A DNA stretch of 64,000 nt from Bog-756 sp035531955 (GTDB lineage Bacteria > Actinomycetota > Acidimicrobiia > Acidimicrobiales > RAAP-2). Location: positions 1-64,000 of the forward strand of contig DATKRZ010000050.1 of NCBI GenBank assembly GCA_035531955.1, written 5' to 3'. This document shows, one piece after another, positions 1 through 8,314 of this stretch. The translations under genes were made by a program, and so were the position numbers. Numbering within the stretch: position 1 is the first letter of the stretch; each line of letters starts with the position of its first letter. A model generated the notes under the pieces. It worked only from the letters and a program-made list of their open reading frames with translations, ran no database searches and had not been told where the DNA came from.

Positions 1-147
1 ACAGCCGGCGGGGATGATGGCGGCGTGCCCGGACATGTCCGCAGTCGAGCCCAGCTTGTCCACCCGTCGTCCACACCGATGGGCGGCTATTTCCCCAAGA
101 AGAGGCCCTTACCCTCCACAGGGCGATTCGACGAGGGTTGAAGGACC

Positions 148-1536
148 ATGGTGCAAGCTGTCGACGACGCGCGACCCCGACGCCTCCTTTCTCCCAATCG
201 GGGTGCCGGGATGCCTTCCGGACGGGTTCCGCCCCACAATCTGGAGGCCGAGGAGTCGCTCCTCGGCGCCATGCTCCTGTCGCGTGACGCCATCGCCTCG
301 GCCATGGAGATCTGCAAGCCGGAGGACTTCTACAAGTCGTCGCACGGGCACATCTTCTCGGCCATCACGTCCCTGTTCAGCCAGGGGGAGCCGGCCGACT
401 GGGTGACGGTGACCGAGGAGCTCCGGCGGCGCGGGCTGCTCGAGAGCATCGGCGACCCCTCGGTGTTCGTTTCCCTCCAGGCAAACACGCCTTCCATCGG
501 CAACGCCGACTACTACGCCAGGATCATCGAGGAGCACGCCTTGCTGCGGGGGCTGGTCTCGGTGGCCGGCGAGATCACCGAGCTCGGCTACAGCCTTCCC
601 GACGACGTCTCCCACGTGCTCGACAAGGCCGAGAGCCTGGTCTTCAACGTCGCCCAGCGGCGGGTGGTCGACTCGATGACCCCGCTGAGGGACCTGCTCG
701 GCCAGGGCCTCGACCACCTCGAGCGGCTCTACGCGCAGGGCGACTCGATCACCGGACTGGCGACCGGCTACACCGACCTCGACGAACTGCTCTCGGGGTT
801 GCAGCCGTCCAACCTCGTCGTGGTGGGGGCCCGGCCGGCCATGGGGAAGACGGCCTTCGCCATGGGAATGGTCGCCCATGCGGGCATCAAGCTGCGGGTG
901 CCGACCCTGCTGTTCTCGTTGGAGATGAGCCACATGGAGCTCACCCAGCGCATCCTGGGGTCCGAGGCCCGGGTCGACGCCAACCGGATGCGGACCGGCA
1001 ACCTGCGGGAGGGCGACTGGGCGAAGGTGGGAAACGCCATCAGCCGGATGAGCGAGGCGCCGATCTTCATAGACGACAACCCCAACCTCACGGTCATGGA
1101 CATCCGGGCCCGGGCCCGCCGGCTGAAGAGCCGCGAGGGGCTCGGCCTGGTCGTGGTGGACTACCTGCAGCTGATGACCGGCCGGCACGGCGCAGAGAAC
1201 CGCCAGGTCGAAGTGTCGGAGATCAGCCGAGGCCTCAAGATCCTGGCCCGGGAGCTCGAGGTCCCGGTGGTGGCCCTGTCCCAGTTGTCACGGGCACTCG
1301 AGTTGCGACAGGACAAGCGGCCGATGCTGGCCGACCTCCGGGAGTCCGGCTCCATCGAGCAGGACTCGGACGTGGTCATGTTCATCTACCGGGACGAGGT
1401 CTACAACCCGGAGTCGACCGAGAGCCAGGGCACGGCCGAGATCATCGTGGCCAAGCACCGCAACGGCCCCACCGGTGTCCAGCGACTGGCGTTCATCGGC
1501 CACCACACCCGCTTCGACAACATGGCCCGGGTCTGA
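148..1536 (+). CDS. dnaB: Replicative DNA helicase DnaB
   Basis: Hexameric 5'-3' helicase that unwinds DNA at the replication fork and is loaded at the origin. The 462-residue product has the DnaB N-terminal helical domain (near residues 25-125, beginning PPHNLEAEESLLGAML) and a RecA-like ATPase domain with Walker A GARPAMGKTAFA near residue 230, Walker B VVVDYLQLM and the ESGSIEQDSD segment. It has normal family length and carries no intein. The ATG at 148 has a GAAGGA sequence just upstream; an ATG at 211 (MPSGRVPPHN) would match the usual family N-terminus better, so the first 21 residues are uncertain. The preceding gene is outside the window. Confidence 0.97.
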   Translation: MVQAVDDARPRRLLSPNRGAGMPSGRVPPHNLEAEESLLGAMLLSRDAIASAMEICKPEDFYKSSHGHIFSAITSLFSQGEPADWVTVTEELRRRGLLESIGDPSVFVSLQANTPSIGNADYYARIIEEHALLRGLVSVAGEITELGYSLPDDVSHVLDKAESLVFNVAQRRVVDSMTPLRDLLGQGLDHLERLYAQGDSITGLATGYTDLDELLSGLQPSNLVVVGARPAMGKTAFAMGMVAHAGIKLRVPTLLFSLEMSHMELTQRILGSEARVDANRMRTGNLREGDWAKVGNAISRMSEAPIFIDDNPNLTVMDIRARARRLKSREGLGLVVVDYLQLMTGRHGAENRQVEVSEISRGLKILARELEVPVVALSQLSRALELRQDKRPMLADLRESGSIEQDSDVVMFIYRDEVYNPESTESQGTAEIIVAKHRNGPTGVQRLAFIGHHTRFDNMARV

Positions 1537-1608
1537 GCGGGGCACCCCGGGGGCGGTCTCCGGCGTCGTCCTCCGGACCGGACCGGGCCGGCGGTCCCGA
1601 CTCGCCGG

Positions 1609-2061
1609 TCAGGCGGGGGCGGGCGGGGCCACGGTGGTGAGGATCCTCTCGATGGCCTGGTCCTGGGCCTCGAGGTGCTTCTGGATCTCCACGGCCTCGT
1701 GGAGCACGGCGTCGGCGTCCTTATAGGTGGCCTCGGCCCGCTTGTCGGAGGCGGCACTGAGGATGTTCTGTCCGACGATGATGATCGACAGCAGCACCAA
1801 CTGCAGGAAGGTCTGGGCGATCCAGGAGATCACCGCCGGTCGGCCCGCCTTTATGGCGTCGGGCAGGCTGATGAGCGCCAACAGGGCGAAGGCGTAGGCA
1901 CACCACATGGTCCCGACCGCGGAGGTGATCTTGATGGCCAGCCACGAGTTGAAGCGCCTGGCCCCACTGTCGTGCGGCAGCTGGTCCGCCACCTTGGCCG
2001 GCGGGTGGTCCTTGCGCTCTTGGATGTAGGGGTGGGGGAGGTGGGTGAAGAGGGTGGACAT
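1609..2061 (-). CDS. Small two-helix membrane protein, family not certain
   Basis: A 150-residue protein with a polar N-terminus (about 45 residues), two hydrophobic segments (about residues 48-68 and 80-102) and an acidic, helical C-terminal tail that could form a coiled coil (DAVLHEAVEIQKHLEAQDQ). The arrangement resembles DUF1003 and low-affinity iron permease-like proteins, where a short loop and a Q-N pair follow the second helix (VGQNIL), but I cannot assign a family firmly. It is convergent with dnaB and divergent from the Nudix gene. Function unknown. Confidence 0.75.
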   Translation of the reverse strand: MSTLFTHLPHPYIQERKDHPPAKVADQLPHDSGARRFNSWLAIKITSAVGTMWCAYAFALLALISLPDAIKAGRPAVISWIAQTFLQLVLLSIIIVGQNILSAASDKRAEATYKDADAVLHEAVEIQKHLEAQDQAIERILTTVAPPAPA

Positions 2062-2109
2062 GGACCGATAGTGGCACCACCCACGGTCGAATTCGGTGAT
2101 GATGGCCGG

Positions 2110-2580
2110 GTGACGCCCGCCGCGATCCCCCGGCTGCCGGCCTCGGCCGGTGGCCTCATCTGGGACGGTGACGGCCGGCTCCTGATCCTCCAGCCGACCT
2201 ACAAGTCCGGCTGGACCATCCCCGGGGGCCAGATCGAAGCCGACGGCGAGTCCCCGTGGGATGGTTGCCGGCGGGAGGTGCTCGAGGAGACCGGCCTCAC
2301 CGTTGCCTCGGGCCGGCTGGTGTGCGTGGACTTCCTCCGGCCGCGGTCACAGCGGTCAGGGGGACTCCGGTTCCTGTTCGACTGCGGTCCGATCGACGGA
2401 CGCTCCGACCAGGAGCTCGTGCTGCAGGCCGAGGAGATCCGCGACTACCGCTGGGCCACCGCCGACGAGGCCGACCGGCTGTTGAGCGGACCGGTGGGCC
2501 GGCGGGTCGGCCAGGCATGGGGCGCGACCACGACCCGCTACCTCGAGGACGGCCGTCCGGTGCCGGGGGTCACCGGATGA
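2110..2580 (+). CDS. Nudix hydrolase
   Basis: A 156-residue Nudix protein, expected to hydrolyse a nucleoside diphosphate linked to another moiety. The Nudix box is plain (PGGQIEADGES then REVLEETGL) but has one extra residue between the GG and the first E compared with the classic GX5EX7REUXEEXGU spacing, so loop geometry is slightly different; metal-binding EE is intact. The GTG at 2110 is chosen because the frame is open far upstream without homology; a GTG at 2071 is an alternative. Neither has a strong ribosome binding site. Substrate cannot be told from sequence. Confidence 0.88.
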   Translation: MTPAAIPRLPASAGGLIWDGDGRLLILQPTYKSGWTIPGGQIEADGESPWDGCRREVLEETGLTVASGRLVCVDFLRPRSQRSGGLRFLFDCGPIDGRSDQELVLQAEEIRDYRWATADEADRLLSGPVGRRVGQAWGATTTRYLEDGRPVPGVTG

Positions 2581-2599
2581 TCGGGCCGCGCCACCACCG

Positions 2600-3490
2600 T
2601 CACCGGCGGTCGGCCACGGCCAGGTCGGCGACGAGTCGGATCAGCGGGTCCCGATCGAGGTCGGCCGCCCGGGTGCAGGCGAACCACGGTTCGGGGGGGA
2701 CGGCGTCGGCCACCGGGTGCAGCTCCACCACGGCCCCGCGGGCGAGCGCGCCGGCGCAGGCGAATTCGGGCAGCAGGCTGATCCCGAGGCCACGCTCCAC
2801 GGCTGCCGCCACGGCCCGGAGGTCGGGGGCCACCAGCCGGAGGTCGCCGGAGAAGGTCCGGCCAAGGGCCGACCGCCAGAACCGGCGGGTGAGAGGGAGC
2901 TCAGCGCTGAAGGCCACCCACGGGCGTCCCGCCATCCACGCCCCGAGCTCCGGGAGGGAGCCGAACGCCTGCTTCGGGGCCGATCCGGGGGGCGCGACCA
3001 GCGCGAATCGCTTCATGCCGAGCGGCGCGGCCGTCAGCGCCCGCCGGGTCGGGGTCGTACTGGTCACCGCCAGATCCAGCTCGCCGTGCTCGAGCAGGCC
3101 GAGGAGCTCATCGTCGGGACCGAAGCGTGCCACCAGGGGAGGGGTGGACGGACCGACCCGGGGCAGGACGGCGTACGAGAAGAACTCAGCCGAGGACCCG
3201 ACCCGGAGCGCCGGCGCCGGTGCGGACAGCATCCCGGCGTCGAGGCCGGTCAGCACCGGTTCCAGGCGGTCGAGGGAGTCGGCCACCTGCGCGTGCAGCT
3301 CCCGGCCGCGGCGGGTGGGCTCGACCCCCTGCGGTGTCCGGGTGAACAGGGGCACGCCGATGCGCCGCTCGAGGGCGGCCAGCTGCTGGCTGGCCGCCGG
3401 CTGGGAGAGCCCCCGCTGTCCGGCGCCCCCGCTCACCGTCCCCGAGCGGTAGACGGCGACGAAGGTCCGCAGCCATTCGGCGGTAGCCAT
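2600..3490 (-). CDS. LysR-family transcriptional regulator
   Basis: A 296-residue regulator with an N-terminal winged helix-turn-helix (residues 5-65, containing GLSQPAASQQLAALERRIG, FTRTPQGVEPT) and a periplasmic-binding-protein-like effector domain from about residue 90. It is transcribed divergently from a methyltransferase gene, the usual arrangement for a LysR regulator and its target; the gap between them contains a perfect T-N-A type palindrome. The inducer is unknown. Confidence 0.93.
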   Translation of the reverse strand: MATAEWLRTFVAVYRSGTVSGGAGQRGLSQPAASQQLAALERRIGVPLFTRTPQGVEPTRRGRELHAQVADSLDRLEPVLTGLDAGMLSAPAPALRVGSSAEFFSYAVLPRVGPSTPPLVARFGPDDELLGLLEHGELDLAVTSTTPTRRALTAAPLGMKRFALVAPPGSAPKQAFGSLPELGAWMAGRPWVAFSAELPLTRRFWRSALGRTFSGDLRLVAPDLRAVAAAVERGLGISLLPEFACAGALARGAVVELHPVADAVPPEPWFACTRAADLDRDPLIRLVADLAVADRR

Positions 3491-3495
3491 TGGCT

Positions 3496-3511
3496 TAGCT
3501 TATACAAGCTA
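3496..3511. promoter_or_regulatory. LysR operator-like palindrome
   Basis: The sequence TAGCTTATACAAGCTA is a perfect 6-4-6 inverted repeat and contains a T-N11-A core. It lies 5 bp upstream of the LysR start and 49 bp upstream of the divergent methyltransferase start, in the only AT-rich stretch nearby. That placement fits an autoregulatory and activating LysR site. Seen directly; binding is inferred. Confidence 0.7.
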
Positions 3512-3560
3512 TATGACAAAGTTGTTTGCCAATGGAAGCAGGGGGGCACATGCTGGACTG

Positions 3561-4424
3561 ATGACCGATGTCATCTACACCCACGGCCATCACGACAGCG
3601 TCCTGCGGTCCCATCGCTGGCGCACCGCCGAGAACTCCGCCGGCTACCTGCTGGGTCACCTCCGGCCCGGGATGACCCTGCTCGACGTCGGATGCGGCCC
3701 TGGCACCATCACCTGCGACCTTGCCGAACGGGTGGCCCCGGCCCCGGTGGTCGGTATCGACTCCTCGGAGGCGGTGGTCACCGAGGCCCGGGCCAGGGCC
3801 GCGGTTTCGGGCCCGTCGTCGGTCTCCTTCGAGGTGGGCAGCGCCTTCGACCTGCGGTTCGAAGACGGGAGCATCGACGTCGTCCACGCCCACCAGGTCC
3901 TCCAGCACGTGGGCGACCCGGTGGGGGCCCTGGCCGAGATGCGGCGGGTCTGCCGGCCGGGAGGGATCGTGGCGGCGCGGGACTCGGACTACCCCACCTT
4001 CCGCTGGTTTCCCGAGGACCCGGAGCTCGACCGGGCCCTGGCCGCCTACGGGGCGCTGACCCGGGCCAACGGGGCCAACTGGGATGCGGGGCGCCGCCTG
4101 CTGGGCTGGGCCCATCGGACCGGGTTCGAATCGGTGGTGCCGTCGGCGTCGGCCTGGTGCTTCGCCACACCGGAGGATCGGGCGTGGTGGGGTGGACTGT
4201 GGGCCGACCGGTTCACCGTGTCGTCGCTGGCCGAGCAACTCCTCGCCCAGGGGATCGCCGGTCGGGACGACCTGGCGTCATTTGCCGATGCCTGGCGGAG
4301 GTGGGCCAGCTCACCGGATGGGTGGCTGGCCATGCTCCACGGCGAGGTCATCTGCACCGCCCGACGCCCGTGTCAGGCCACCACGGCAGCCACGAACCGG
4401 TCCGGCGCCTCGACCATCGGGTAG
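3561..4424 (+). CDS. SAM-dependent class I methyltransferase
   Basis: A 287-residue protein of the Methyltransf_11/25 type. Motif I is LLDVGCGPGTITCDLA near residue 40, followed by an acidic residue at the end of strand 2 (VGIDSSEAV) and motif IV FEDGSIDVVHAHQVLQHV. The methyl acceptor is not predictable. The ATG at 3561 (MTDVIYTHGHHDSV) is preferred over 3513 because the family starts close to this point and 3513 sits next to the putative promoter. Its last 52 bp overlap the convergent hydrolase gene, giving an unusual Thr/Ser-rich tail after the usual family end. Confidence 0.88.
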   Translation: MTDVIYTHGHHDSVLRSHRWRTAENSAGYLLGHLRPGMTLLDVGCGPGTITCDLAERVAPAPVVGIDSSEAVVTEARARAAVSGPSSVSFEVGSAFDLRFEDGSIDVVHAHQVLQHVGDPVGALAEMRRVCRPGGIVAARDSDYPTFRWFPEDPELDRALAAYGALTRANGANWDAGRRLLGWAHRTGFESVVPSASAWCFATPEDRAWWGGLWADRFTVSSLAEQLLAQGIAGRDDLASFADAWRRWASSPDGWLAMLHGEVICTARRPCQATTAATNRSGASTIG

Positions 4425-5242
4425 TGGCCGACCCCGTCGAGCACCCGCAGGTCGAGACCGGGAGCAGCCTCGACCAGACGGTCGGTCATAGCGGCCACCG
4501 CGATCGGGTCGTCCCGCCCCCACACCACGCTGAGGGGCGCCGGGTGGCGCTCGATCGCCCCGGTGAACCGCGCCTCGTGGCGCCTCCGTTCCTCGAGGTA
4601 CCGGATGACCCGGGGGAGGAGGAGCATCCCGTCGAGGTGGGCGATCATCTCGCCGACGGCCTCGGTCTCGTCGACGTCGACTTCGGTGCCCGGGCTGTAG
4701 GTGGCCACGACGCCCGCCACCACCGCCTCCGCGTCGACGGGGCCACGGCCCGGCAGTCGGGCGTCGGGGAGGTCGAGCAGGAAGCGCTGCCCGATGCTCA
4801 GCTGGGCGAGCTCCATGTAGATGCTGCCGTTGGTCAGGGTCCGGTCGGTGATCTCGACCGGCCATCCGCCCTCGAGATTGCGGGCCAAGAGCTCACCGCC
4901 GACCGTGTCCCCGACGTCGTGGGTCAACAGTCCGAGCTGGTCCACCCCGAGCTGGTCGAGCAGGGCCATGGCGATGTCCGCCTGGCCGGCCAGCGTGTAG
5001 GCGATGTCCGGCTTGTCGGACAGGCCGTAGCCGAGCTGGTCGAAGAGCAGCACGCGCCGGTCGGCGGCCAGGCGGTCGACCACCCGATGGAAGTCGAACG
5101 ACGAGGTGGGGAACCCGTGCAGGACGAGCAACGGCGGGCGGAGCTCGGGGCCCGATGCCGGGATGTCGACGGTGAAGATGCTTCGCCCACACAGGGAGCG
5201 CCAGTGCCCGCGGGCCTTCCACGACTCCGCTAGCGGGTTCAT
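4373..5242 (-). CDS. Alpha/beta hydrolase with Asp nucleophile (haloalkane dehalogenase/epoxide hydrolase type)
   Basis: A 289-residue alpha/beta hydrolase. Oxyanion-hole motif HGFPTSSFDF is near residue 42 and the nucleophile elbow reads LTHDVGDTVGG, so the nucleophile is Asp, not Ser. That is typical of epoxide hydrolases, haloalkane dehalogenases and MEST-like proteins. A second acid lies in WGRDDP and the catalytic His in GVGHYPMVEAP near the C-terminus. The start overlaps the stop of the upstream dienelactone-hydrolase-like gene by 4 bp (ATGA), so the two are translationally coupled. Actual substrate unknown. Confidence 0.9.
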   Translation of the reverse strand: MNPLAESWKARGHWRSLCGRSIFTVDIPASGPELRPPLLVLHGFPTSSFDFHRVVDRLAADRRVLLFDQLGYGLSDKPDIAYTLAGQADIAMALLDQLGVDQLGLLTHDVGDTVGGELLARNLEGGWPVEITDRTLTNGSIYMELAQLSIGQRFLLDLPDARLPGRGPVDAEAVVAGVVATYSPGTEVDVDETEAVGEMIAHLDGMLLLPRVIRYLEERRRHEARFTGAIERHPAPLSVVWGRDDPIAVAAMTDRLVEAAPGLDLRVLDGVGHYPMVEAPDRFVAAVVA

Positions 5243-6027
5243 GCGGCCAAGCGCTCTCGGAAGAAGGCCAGCACCTGGTCGAGGGCTTCCCTGGTCGGAG
5301 TGCCGGGCCGGTCGTCGAGGTCCTCCGTCAGCACCGAGTGGGCCGCCTTCTTGTGCCCGTGGGCATTGCCGGGGGAAGAGTCGAGCTCCACGCCCACGAA
5401 GGAGTCGCCGAGAAGCTCGCGGAGGTGGTCGAACCGTTCGGGGGGGCTCATCTTGTCCCCGGTGAACCGCAGCCCGAGCACGCAGGTGCCGGTCCGGGCC
5501 CGTTCCTGCACCCGTTGGAGGTCGACGGGGGCGAGCCCGACATCACGGCGGCGGGACCGGCTCACGGGGAACGGGAGGGAGGGCTGGCTGAGTACCGGGG
5601 CCACCACCACATCGTCGACCATCATGCCGAGGGCGAAGCCCCCGGTGAAGCACATCCCGACCGCGCCCACCCCGGGCCCCCCGCACCGCAGGTGCTCCTC
5701 CCGGGCCAGGGCCCGCAACCAGCGGACGATCGGACTCGTCTGCCCGAGGGCCAGGACCGTGAACTCCCGCGAGATGCACGCCTTGGTCAAGGACCCGAGC
5801 ACGTAGCCGGGGGAAGGAGCCCGGCCGTCCTCGCCGAAGACGTGCGGCAGCACGGCGGTGAATCCGGCCGCGGCCACCGTTCGGCCGAAGTCGGCCACGT
5901 GCGGGGTGATCCCGGGCAGCTCACTGATGACGATGACCGCCGGTCCCGTGCCCAGCCGGCGGACCGTCCGAGTCGCCCCCCCGGTGGTGAAGGCCGACGA
6001 TTCGAAGTCCGCCAGCGCGTCGGCCAT
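5239..6027 (-). CDS. Dienelactone hydrolase family protein
   Basis: A 262-residue protein with the dienelactone hydrolase fold. The Cys nucleophile elbow is GAVGMCFTGG near residue 115; the acid is probably in FTGDKMSP and the His in NAHGHKKAAH. The family cleaves lactones in chlorocatechol degradation, but many members have other ester substrates. It is first in a two-gene unit with the Asp-type hydrolase, and the pair could process a cyclic or chlorinated compound in sequence; that is inference. Confidence 0.88.
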   Translation of the reverse strand: MADALADFESSAFTTGGATRTVRRLGTGPAVIVISELPGITPHVADFGRTVAAAGFTAVLPHVFGEDGRAPSPGYVLGSLTKACISREFTVLALGQTSPIVRWLRALAREEHLRCGGPGVGAVGMCFTGGFALGMMVDDVVVAPVLSQPSLPFPVSRSRRRDVGLAPVDLQRVQERARTGTCVLGLRFTGDKMSPPERFDHLRELLGDSFVGVELDSSPGNAHGHKKAAHSVLTEDLDDRPGTPTREALDQVLAFFRERLAA

Positions 6028-6051
6028 GGGAAACGCTACCTCCGATGCGCC

Positions 6052-6897
6052 TCAGTGGGCCGGGGCGCCCAGCTGGTCGGACCCGACCAGCGCCAGGGTC
6101 ACCACCGCCGGCCGGTGGTCCGACCCGGCAAACCCGCAGATGTGGGCGTCGGTCACCGAGACCGACTCGGTGACGAGCACGTGGTCGAGCTGGCTGTGGG
6201 GCCGGTGGGCGGGCCAGCTCCGCCCGATGACCGCTCGCCGCCATCCCCGGAAATAGGAGCTGGTGGGCGGGCCCCAGAGGTTCATGTCCCCGGCCAGCGC
6301 CGCCGCCGTGTCCACCGGGGGGAGGCGTTTGCTCAACCGCCGGTACTGGGCGTGCGATCCTTGGGTGATGTGGGACATGTGGGTCCCGCAGACGGTCAGT
6401 CCGCCACCCCGGAGGTCGACCGTGCCCTGGAGGACGATCCGGTAGGCCGGGTCGCGCTTGAGCCGGCCGAGCTGGATCACCTCGACGTCTCGAACCGGGA
6501 GCCGGGACAGCAGGGCCACCCCCCAGTGACCGCGGGCGAAGGGCCGGTCGTGCGGCCCGGCCGCCGGACGGTACCGCTCGCTGTCGAGACGCAGCGTCCG
6601 GCGGACCTGGCTGGCCAGCGGGCCCCAGCGTCGGGTGGTGGTCGGGATCGGTGCATAGAGCCGGCCTCGGGCCAGCGCCACCTCGTCCACCACCTCGTAG
6701 CCCAGCTCCACCGCCACCCGCCTCGCCGTGCTCGGGCTGCCGTCGTCGGGCTCCCAGGACTCCTGCAGGACGAGGACGTCGGCTCCGAGGGCGGCGCACT
6801 CTCCGACCACGTCGAAGGGGCGGCCCCACCCGTCGACGCCCATGTGGACGTTGAAGGTGGCGAGCGTCAGGGACGCCGGGAGATGCTCGTCGGCCAT
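6052..6897 (-). CDS. Endonuclease/exonuclease/phosphatase (EEP) family protein
   Basis: A 281-residue EEP-fold metal-dependent phosphohydrolase. Visible motifs are TFNVHMGVDGW near residue 13, LQESWEP with the metal-binding Glu near 45, GTHMSH, AGDMNLWGPP near 195 and the terminal SDHRPAV. There is no signal peptide, so it acts in the cytoplasm. Family members cleave DNA, inositol phosphates or sphingomyelin, and the substrate here is open. It lies 5 bp downstream of the CoA-transferase/hydrolase gene on the same strand and is probably cotranscribed with it. Confidence 0.88.
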   Translation of the reverse strand: MADEHLPASLTLATFNVHMGVDGWGRPFDVVGECAALGADVLVLQESWEPDDGSPSTARRVAVELGYEVVDEVALARGRLYAPIPTTTRRWGPLASQVRRTLRLDSERYRPAAGPHDRPFARGHWGVALLSRLPVRDVEVIQLGRLKRDPAYRIVLQGTVDLRGGGLTVCGTHMSHITQGSHAQYRRLSKRLPPVDTAAALAGDMNLWGPPTSSYFRGWRRAVIGRSWPAHRPHSQLDHVLVTESVSVTDAHICGFAGSDHRPAVVTLALVGSDQLGAPAH

Positions 6898-6902
6898 CCG
6901 GG

Positions 6903-8207
6903 TCAGGTTCGGCCGAGGGCCTCGGCCGCGTCCACCAGGCCGTCCCGGAAGTCCGGATGGGCGATCTGGGCCAGCGCCGCGGCCCGCTCGCGCACCGTGC
7001 GCCCGGCCAGGTCGGCGGAGCCGTGCTCGGTGATGACCACGCCGGTGTGGTGGCGGGGCGTGGACACCACCGAGCCCGCTGGCAGGAGCGGGACGATGCG
7101 CGACCGGATGACGCCGTTGGCAACGGCGGTGGACCGCATGCAGATGAGCGAATGGTCGTCGAGGCGCATCTCGGCGCCGGCCACGAAGTCCTCGTGCCCA
7201 CCGACGCCCGAGACCTGCTTGCCATCGATGTGGTCGGCCACCACCTGGCCATAGAGGTCGACGCTCAGTGCGCCGTTGACCGAGACGAAGGTGTGGTTGC
7301 GAGCGATCACCGTCGGGTTGTTGACCACCTGCACGGGCACGAATGCCACGTCCCGGTTGCCGTCCAACCAGCGGTAGAGCTCCGACGAGCCGAGCGCGAA
7401 GGTGGCGATCGACACCCCGTTGAACACCTGTTTGGTGTCATTGGTCACCTTGCCGGCCTGATGCAGGCGCATCAGGCCGTCGGTGAACATCTCGGTGTGG
7501 ATCCCGTACGAGCCGCCGCTTCCGGCGGCCAACTCGGTCGCCACCATGTCGGGCACCGCGCCGATGCCGATCTGCAGGGTGGCGCCATTGCCGATGAAGG
7601 AGCGGGCCTGCTCGGCGATGGCCCGGTCGACGTCGTCGGGCGGGGTCGGGGGCAGGACGTAGGGCATGCCGTCCGCCTCGACGACCACGTCGGCCAGGTC
7701 CAGGTCCAAGGCGTTGGTGTAGTCCGGCGGCAGTGAGCAGGTCCGGGGGAGGTTGGGGTTGACCTCGATGACCAGCAGCCGGTCGGGATCCCTCCCGGCC
7801 GCCTCCAGTTCCTCGTAGGTGGCGCCCAGGTGGAGGGAGAGGTTGATGCTCCCGTCCGCATCCGGGGGGGCGGCCTGTGCGGTCATCACCCGCGGCGCGA
7901 ACCGGCGGAGGATGGGGGCGAACTGGCGGAACCCTCCCGGGACCAACTCGATGTCGGCGCCCTGGGCGAGCATCATCCGCTCGGCCGGACCGAAGAATCC
8001 GCACCGGTACGACACCCCGGGGTGGGTGAAGACGGGGTAGTAGCCGAGGAGCAGGGCCCCGCCGAAGGTCAGCGCCTCCCAGTCGTCCCGCGCCCCGAGA
8101 GCGGTGAGGAAGGCATCGGGATTGGCCGGGCCGAGCCCGAAGCCGATGGTGTCTCGGGCCCTGATCCGCTCTGCGGCGTCGGCCGGGGTGGAGAAGGGGG
8201 ACGCCAT
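6903..8207 (-). CDS. Acetyl-CoA hydrolase/4-hydroxybutyrate CoA-transferase family protein
   Basis: A 434-residue enzyme of the acetyl-CoA hydrolase/transferase family, which moves or cleaves CoA thioesters through a glutamyl-CoA intermediate. The N-terminal half contains an NPNLPRTC segment and the C-terminal half contains GVGGHEDFVAGAEM and STPRHHTGVVITEHGSADLAG, characteristic of 4-hydroxybutyrate CoA-transferase-like members. ATG 8207 is used; a GTG one codon earlier is possible. Its promoter must lie in the 107-bp divergent gap to the F420 oxidoreductase. Confidence 0.92.
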   Translation of the reverse strand: MASPFSTPADAAERIRARDTIGFGLGPANPDAFLTALGARDDWEALTFGGALLLGYYPVFTHPGVSYRCGFFGPAERMMLAQGADIELVPGGFRQFAPILRRFAPRVMTAQAAPPDADGSINLSLHLGATYEELEAAGRDPDRLLVIEVNPNLPRTCSLPPDYTNALDLDLADVVVEADGMPYVLPPTPPDDVDRAIAEQARSFIGNGATLQIGIGAVPDMVATELAAGSGGSYGIHTEMFTDGLMRLHQAGKVTNDTKQVFNGVSIATFALGSSELYRWLDGNRDVAFVPVQVVNNPTVIARNHTFVSVNGALSVDLYGQVVADHIDGKQVSGVGGHEDFVAGAEMRLDDHSLICMRSTAVANGVIRSRIVPLLPAGSVVSTPRHHTGVVITEHGSADLAGRTVRERAAALAQIAHPDFRDGLVDAAEALGRT

Positions 8208-8314
8208 CACCCCAGTGTGCCACCCGGGCAGGGCATCTAAACGGTCGGTGGGCCTCCGTCGAAAGCCCAGTCCGGGGGCCGCCCTCGGGTCGCGGGGGAT
8301 GGCAACATGGGCAG

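Noticed and set aside
55..76. TTGTCCACC and CGTCCACAC near dnaB, resembling DnaA boxes
   Set aside because: Only two weak matches without the full TTGTCCACA consensus; not enough for an origin.
4115..4130. GGTTCGAATC word resembling a tRNA T-loop
   Set aside because: It is inside the methyltransferase coding sequence and has no cloverleaf around it.
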